A DNA stretch of 64,000 bases from Rhizopus sp. PT2906 (lineage: Eukaryota > Mucoromycota > Mucoromycetes > Mucorales > Rhizopodaceae), in the NCBI GenBank assembly GCA_025529335.1, contig JAMYHX010000157.1, positions 1 to 64,000 of the forward strand. Direction: 5' to 3'. The position numbers and the translations under genes were made by a program. The notes beneath the pieces were generated by a model, which saw nothing but the letters and a program-made list of their open reading frames with translations, was not told where the DNA came from and searched no databases. Position 1 is the first letter of the stretch; each line of letters starts with the position of its first letter. Positions 58,623-64,000 of this stretch are shown here, piece after piece.

Positions 58623-59612
58623 TAGAAAAAAAAAAAAAAAGGGATAATGGTTGCTTTTCTTTTTCATTTTGCGCTTCAATTATTTTTATTTCTTTTGCGC
58701 ATTGAGCGTTGTATTCATACTATGCAGTTAAGCTATACATCAATCAAATTATTTAATCATGAAATAAACTCATAAAGACTAGTAAAGGTTGTCATATCAA
58801 CGTATTACAATTAAATACTCTTATAAAGAATATCTTTATTATTATTACTCTGGTTAATTTTAGTCTCGGATTTATACGGTTGATAACAATTGGATGCTTT
58901 GAAAGTTTATCGAATACAGACAAATAGCCATGAAATCACAGCGAATCGAAAAAGTCATTCTGTTACATTTGGCAACCCTGTCAGACACACTCTGAAGCGC
59001 CAGATGACTCGTGCGCGGAATGAAAATAGGTGTGTGATGGGCGTTGACATAAGATCATTTGCCCTTGTCAGATCAGAAGAGGAAGAAGGAAACGCCGGGA
59101 ATTTCTTGAAAGAGCAGATGACTAGCAAGGGCTTTTTCAAAAAATTAAAGAAATACAGTTTCAAAGAAAGAAGAAAAGACGTGACTTGTCTATTGTTTTG
59201 AATAAAAAAAATATCAGCCAATCGAGCAGAGATGGGCCTAGAGCCATGTTACCATGGATATATATCTGTAAACCTTATTTCATTTAGCGCGCTTCAATAA
59301 AGATAAGAAAAAGAAAAAGGCGTAGGCTTTGTTTCTATAGCAATAAGTATAGTTTACTTACTTTTAAAGGAGTAAAAATCAAAGAAAGAGTGAACGAGAG
59401 AGCGAGGTGAGGATATCGCTTAATAAGGAGTAAAACAAATAGGATTTCATAAAATTTTAAAAAACAACGTGATAGATCCATGTGCAAAGAGATTGGTTCA
59501 CAGGTTACCAAAAGCGGACTATGCGGTAGTACATGAAAAGCCGTATAAAATAGAAAAATACGTTCAAAAATTTCTCACTTTGTCTTTTTCTTTTCTTTTT
59601 TCTTTTTATATA
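58623..59612. other. Divergent spacer, HRQ1 / small unknown gene
   Basis: About 1 kb. A 103-codon plus frame at 58890-59201 (HSVTFGNPVRHTLKRQMTRA) is open but has no usable ATG near its start and follows in-frame stops, so I do not call it. A purine-rich block lies at 59295-59410 and a T/C-rich leader at 59575-59612, just before the next gene. No RNA gene is seen. Confidence 0.4.
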
Positions 59613-59885
59613 ATGAATACAATCAATAGCAACCATAACAACAGTAACCATAGAGAATCATTTACTTATAGCCATCGATTCTCAATTGTTTCGGATGAAC
59701 AAACTGTACAATATTTAACTGCTGCTTGTATTGCTCATTGGGTAAAAACAAACCCGAGTACAAAGGCAACCTTAACTTTAGACAGTGGTGATACTATTCA
59801 TTTGCCTGTTTATACTCTAAGACGCCGAAATGCCGTCGTAGCCAATACACCTGATGCTCCTTTTTGTCAAATAGCGGCAGTTTAA
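59613..59885 (+). CDS. Small hypothetical protein
   Basis: A single-exon frame of 90 residues starting MNTINSN after a T/C-rich leader, like other genes here. The N-terminus is Asn/His-rich and the rest (SDEQTVQYLTAACIAHWVK; TLDSGDTIHLPVYTLRRRNA) looks folded, with a helix followed by beta strands. No signal peptide or membrane helix. I do not recognise a family. The frame is open further upstream (to 59469) but without an ATG. Convergent with MED19, 72 bp between stops. Confidence 0.5.
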   Translation: MNTINSNHNNSNHRESFTYSHRFSIVSDEQTVQYLTAACIAHWVKTNPSTKATLTLDSGDTIHLPVYTLRRRNAVVANTPDAPFCQIAAV

Positions 59886-59957
59886 ACTAGATACCCTTTA
59901 TTATCATTCCCATCATTATAGACACATTAGACTTGCAATAAAAAAAAAGTTTTTGTA

Positions 59958-60555
59958 TTAAATATCTATAAACTCTTCTCTTTTCTTCTTTTTCTTTTTG
60001 CTATGATCGTGTCCATGTCCATCTTCATGATCATGTCTCTTTTTCTTCTTCTTTTTATGCCGTCTTTCTGGATCATGATCATCCATTGCCGCTTTTTCTG
60101 ATGTATCTTCTTCACCCATAGGCTCGTCTGTCCCTAGCACGGATGCATCAAACTATATACAAGTCAATCACACATGTGCAAAAATATCCATGTTTTCTTT
60201 ACTCCTGGTATTGGTCCTTCTCTTAGTGAAAATGAATCTCTTAATATGTCTGAATCCAATGGTCTGATGTCGGGTCCATTATCTGTTGCTTGTGGATCTT
60301 GTATTAGACCTACTAAATAGCCGTCTGGTTCAAACTCCAACTTTCCTTTTTGTTATTTAGTTAAAGTTTATAAATAGTAGATAAATGTATACCAGGCAAA
60401 TCTGAAATGTATGGAAATAATGTAGGATTTAAGCCAGATGCTCTATTCTCTGGTGGATACGGTTTAACCACTTTATTATAAATAGGTAATAAATCATAAT
60501 AAGTTAGTAGATCTTGACTTCCAGACAGTCTTTGTTGTTTTTGATGTGTCGACAT
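59958..60555 (-). CDS. MED19: Mediator subunit MED19 (Rox3)
   Basis: Three exons (60393-60555, 60203-60345, 59958-60152) join to 166 residues. The N-terminal helix region (LTYYDLLPIYNKVVKPYPPE) leads into the family core SDLPGKLEF, YLVGLIQDP and LRDSFSLREGPIPGF, which matches the LxxLI ... FxLhxGPLPE pattern of MED19. The C-terminus is a block of Lys runs separated by His/Asp (HKKKKKKRHDHED), as in animal MED19. The protein belongs to the head/middle of Mediator and connects activators to RNA polymerase II. Short and highly charged, with small exons. Confidence 0.82.
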
Positions 60556-60822
60556 TAGATTAATGAAAAAAAGACAGAAAAAAGGCAGAAAAAAATATGA
60601 GCGGCCTTTTTTCTTATGCAATGACACTAGATTCTTTTTTTTTTTTTTTTTTTTCTTTGTTACTTACTGTAAACATAGATTTTTATTAGTTATAATGCGC
60701 TTTTATATTACTTGTTACGTGTACGAAAATGTGTATATTTATATTAATGCTGTTTTAATCTATAAAGTGCGAATATATGTACTTTTGTGTGTGTGTATAT
60801 ATGTTTTCTGTGTATTTGCCTC
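60556..60822. other. Short spacer with poly-T tract
   Basis: The 267-bp gap between MED19 and the RasGAP stop contains an 18-T run at 60636-60653 and TG repeats near 60786-60795. It includes the MED19 promoter and RasGAP 3' UTR. No gene is seen. Confidence 0.4.
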
Positions 60823-63778
60823 CTAGAAAATAATCCTATCCATTATTTCGCTCGCCAACTTGGCATATCTTAAACAGTTTGACGTTGACACTCCAAAAGT
60901 GGTGTCACCTAAAGCTGAAAATCCAAATTGATCTAATAAGCTTCTTTGGGATGTTCTGTTCTTGGGTTGTGAAAAGATTGGATTCGAACATGCAGTTACC
61001 AGAATAGACTTTACAGATTCAATGAGTAGTTGATTTTGGCTATTGATAACTATCTGGTTCATTCGTGGCAAAAGAGAATCATATCTATATAATCAACATA
61101 TAAGCATATCTTATAGCGTACAAATCTATCCGTAACTTACATTAAAGCAAAGACGTCAGGTAAAGAAACAGCGGCTTCTGATAAAAGACCATAAATAAAC
61201 AATCTTTCTGATTCACTGTCTGTAGCATTAAGCATTGTAGCCAATAGAGACATGACGAGCAAGGCAGTAACATTGTCAGGAATATCCAGCTTATCGAATA
61301 CGCCTGCATACGTGCTTTCACTAGGTTCAATTTCAACTTCTGAAAGACCAACGAGCTTCATCATTTGCTTTACAGAGTCATTCTTGGCAGCTATAGGCAA
61401 CAGCGCTGTCACATATCCCAAAGTAGAAGCCTCGATGACTACACTCTTTTCTCCCAAGAAATTCTTGTAATACTGCTTACGTTCAATATCTAAAAAGGTG
61501 CAAAGGGTGCTGTAAATAGCCACCTTGGCATCACTGAATCGTAACCCCTTCATAATGATACCAGCAATTGCAAATGAAAAGTGTGTGTTGAAGTTTACGC
61601 CACAGTATCGGTCCAACTGTAGAGCCACATCGCATATGGGTGCTCGAGCAGCCAATAAGACTTCAGGTACATTGCTTCCAGAGAAAAAGTTGTTGGAATC
61701 AAGAGACCTGAAGGTTGCTTCAAGCAGTTCTAATGCCGCAACGAAAATGGATGCTGAGTTGATCTGAACCAAGGCGACTGCTACCCAAAATAGCTGAAGT
61801 AGATATACAGAGTCGCTTGGAAGACTTTCAACGACGTTCTTTAAGCACATGATGATACTTGTCACAAGATTAGGATCCGTTTCAGTAAATATGGAAAGAG
61901 CTCCTCGGAGTGCAACAAGAATTTGATAGAGTAGGTCATCATCTATCTCTTCTCTACCTAGGTAACCAAGAACAACAAAGGCTCGGGGCTGTATAGCAGG
62001 GTTGAATTGAAATGCTGTACTAGCTACTAAGCTCATCCATCTGGCTCTCCAGCAGTTTGCAATATCTATAAGGAGAAGCATGAGTATTTACAAAGCAATG
62101 CATCGACATATATATACGCATTGCTTTTTATACCTGTATTCGGAGCTGCAATGCTAATCACTTCCGATAGTTTACCAACAATAATCTCCAAGGATGCCAA
62201 AGAAATGGGTTCCAATGTGTCATTCAACGTTTCAGAGCTTATGGCAAAGGCATTCGCATAAGATCTATTCAATCCAAACAGTAGTCGACTCTTGGAATCA
62301 GATAATTCTGTTAAGATCATTTGTAGTTTTTGAATATTGACTGCTGGGAGTGGTAAACAGGTACAGAGAGATTGAATCAGATTGACCACGATGCCATGGA
62401 TAGAGGCTCTGACGATCGTAGAGCCTGTACCAGCAACAAGAGTGACAATGTGAAAAAGCTCGGGTACTGTTCGCTTTATGGGGCCGTGGTTATTGAAAGA
62501 GAGCATCAGGATGAATCGAATGAGAATAGCAATTTCTGGCCAGGCTGAGTGCTCTGCCAAGGAGCGCGCTGGTTTAAACGATGTGCTATACAGCACTTTG
62601 CGCAAGCGCATAACTAATTTAGAACGAATCGTGATATTGGAGAGCGTGACGAGTGTATTGGCCAGAGCTTCTGCTTGACGAGAACCGATACCGTGTTCAT
62701 TAGAGACTTGCAAGAAGGTCTCAATGACTAGCCCAAGGATATCATCTACATTTGCAATAATCTTCCATATCTTGGCTTGAACAAGCTTAGCCATCTAAAA
62801 GAAAGCTCATCAGAATACAAAGATTAGTAGGTTTTGAGAACAAAGCCTTACCTCCCCGTTGATAGTAAGGTCTATCAGCTGCCTCAAAATTTCTTTAGTC
62901 TTTGCCATATCTTTAGCAGAATCTTCACAGTATAGCGAAAGATTAGGTAACCATGGTATCATGTAAAGGAGTATAAGGTATTTAAGGCCGTCTTCAGACT
63001 TTGCATAACCCATTATACATTCATTTAAAAATTCAAGCGTCAGACCTGGCTCCTTTTCAGCAATCTTTTCACTAATGCTGACTATAAAGTCAGTACTGTT
63101 TGATGGAAGACAAAGATCTAAAGATGAGTTGATTAATTATGGGGTATTACTTAAGAAGATGGTTTACCTTTTGCATCCAACAGCTGTTTACCAACATCAA
63201 AATTGAATGCTCTACTCAGAGAATACAGCAGATTGTATGAAGAAAGTCGTAAGTTAGGATCATCACTGCCAAGATTAAGTAGAGCCATATTGAGCAGTCT
63301 TCCAGGGACATCCTTTGGACGTATAGTTCGCTCTGTTATATTTGTTGGTCGAGAAGAGTCATAACGTCGTTTGCTTTGGCGAACCGTCTATTACAAAGAC
63401 GCGCTAAGTTACTGTTTCTATATCATCTTTTATACACTTACATTCACAATAGCTTCTCGCTTTGGCGAACTGAAGGTACTGATCACATTGTCTCTTGATG
63501 TTTTGAAGGTGAATTCATTTATCTGTTCTGCGCCTTGATGCTCATGCTGAACTATAGCTACTTGTTCAACTTCAGAAATATGATAGACGTCGTTGATAAC
63601 AGCGTGTATGCCATAGGAAATTTCTTGTTTGCGGACAGTCATGATCTGTATATACTCTGCGTTTACTTTGATCGTAAGTGGAATATTGGTTCTGTATTGC
63701 ACAAGCTTGTATACAGGGAAAAATACTGCACTGGGCTCTGTTTCTAAACCAACTATAAAGAAAAACATTAGCTTCAGT

Positions 63779-63819
<41 letters not shown>

Positions 63820-64000
63820 CTTTTCAAATATTTACTTGTTAACTTTGGAAGCTTTATCTCTGATGCTTGTATGTATTCTTGAAGCTCGGTTAATGTAGCT
63901 GTAAATGATGTCTTTTTTGAAAGTTTGTGTGGTAACTGCTGTACTTCTATCCTCTTCAAATAAGTTCTTAAATAAGAGTTGGGATTATAGACGTGAAGAG
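60823..64000 (-). CDS. Neurofibromin/IRA-type RasGAP, C-terminal part (5' end beyond window)
   Basis: A multi-exon gene entering from the right edge. The visible part begins with the PH-like module of the SEC14-PH unit (63430-63768; YRTNIPLTIKVNAEYIQI) and continues as the long HEAT-like C-terminal domain: AKIWKIIANVDDILGLVIET, ILIRFILMLSFNNHG, STIVRASIHGIVVNLIQSLC, FNPAIQPRAFVVLGYLG, LLQLFWVAVALVQI and the end LLDQFGFSALGD. These match the C-terminal half of animal neurofibromin in order. The GAP domain itself lies upstream, outside the window. The protein turns off Ras by stimulating GTP hydrolysis. The intron at 63781-63819 holds 39 T in a row. About 850 residues are visible. Confidence 0.92.
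63781..63819. repeat. T39 homopolymer run in intron
   Basis: Thirty-nine consecutive T (A on the coding strand) inside an intron of the RasGAP gene, close to its donor side. It is the longest of many A/T runs in introns of this window and may vary in length between strains or be partly a sequencing artefact. Confidence 0.85.

Noticed and set aside
58890..59201. Plus-strand 103-codon open frame (HSVTFGNPVRHTLKRQ)
   Set aside because: It begins with TTG, has in-frame stops just upstream and no ATG until its middle; no joining exon was found.
60968..60985. tRNA B-box-like GTTCGAATCC on the minus strand
   Set aside because: It lies within the conserved C-terminal coding region of the RasGAP gene and no A box or cloverleaf can be drawn around it.
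1..64000. CRISPR arrays, prophage or bacterial operons
   Set aside because: No regularly spaced direct repeats and no prokaryotic gene layout; all genes are intron-bearing or fungal in type.

Overview
The window is nuclear DNA of a fungus, most probably an early-diverging Mucoromycota species of the Mucorales type. The reasons are genes split by many 45-100 nt GT-AG introns, AT-rich spacers with long A/T runs and CT-rich leaders just before start codons, a Tc1/mariner transposase relic, and a gene set that mixes fungal families (velvet, Zn2Cys6, PMP3, OPT, IRA-type RasGAP) with proteins best known from animals (KAT14/ATAC2, TM9SF3, neurofibromin C-terminus, NIP30, RBM26/27, DDT-WHIM). All models use the standard code. 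For most of them I joined the exons by hand and checked that the total length is a multiple of three. No species is claimed.

Layout. 0.4-6.4 kb: an ER thioredoxin-like membrane protein (minus) back to back with the Ski complex scaffold SKI3 (plus), then a tiny PMP3 proteolipid. 6.5-10.2 kb (minus): TM9SF3-type nonaspanin and a small DDT-WHIM chromatin protein. 11.2-24.1 kb (plus): MSS51, an SH3-WW-RasGEF, a velvet factor, a KAT14-like acetyltransferase and an OPT transporter. 24.8-34.7 kb: bZIP factor, secreted pectin methylesterase, COX6 divergent from an m-AAA protease, NOP2 and a small unknown gene. 34.7-38.7 kb is a 4-kb AT-rich stretch with no gene I can support. 38.7-43.2 kb: a seven-exon methyltransferase, a doubtful small membrane ORF grown over a microsatellite, a decayed mariner transposase, a small unknown gene and ribosomal protein eL20. 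43.7-64 kb: GATA factor, La protein, Zn2Cys6 factor, NIP30, RBM26/27, EMC4, a four-helix unknown, helicase HRQ1, a small unknown, MED19 and the 3' half of a neurofibromin/IRA RasGAP that runs off the right edge.

How the genes relate. They are not arranged as one pathway; this is an ordinary housekeeping segment. Themes recur: Ras signalling (a GEF at 13-17 kb and a GAP at 61-64 kb), mitochondrial cytochrome oxidase biogenesis (MSS51, COX6, m-AAA protease), RNA surveillance and ribosome synthesis (SKI3, RBM26/27, La, NOP2, eL20), ER biogenesis (EMC4, TMX-like, TM9SF3) and transcription/chromatin (KAT14, DDT-WHIM, MED19, velvet, bZIP, GATA, Zn2Cys6). Several pairs share very short divergent promoters (86 bp for TMX/SKI3, 169 bp for NIP30/RBM26, 226 bp for COX6/m-AAA). 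I saw no tRNA, rRNA or CRISPR array, and no clearly new multi-gene system. The most noteworthy items are the fungal KAT14 and DDT-WHIM genes, a GC-AG intron in the velvet gene, micro-exons in eL20, a shared promoter-side repeat at 27.2 and 32.0 kb, and a possible membrane peptide whose hydrophobic core is a trinucleotide repeat.
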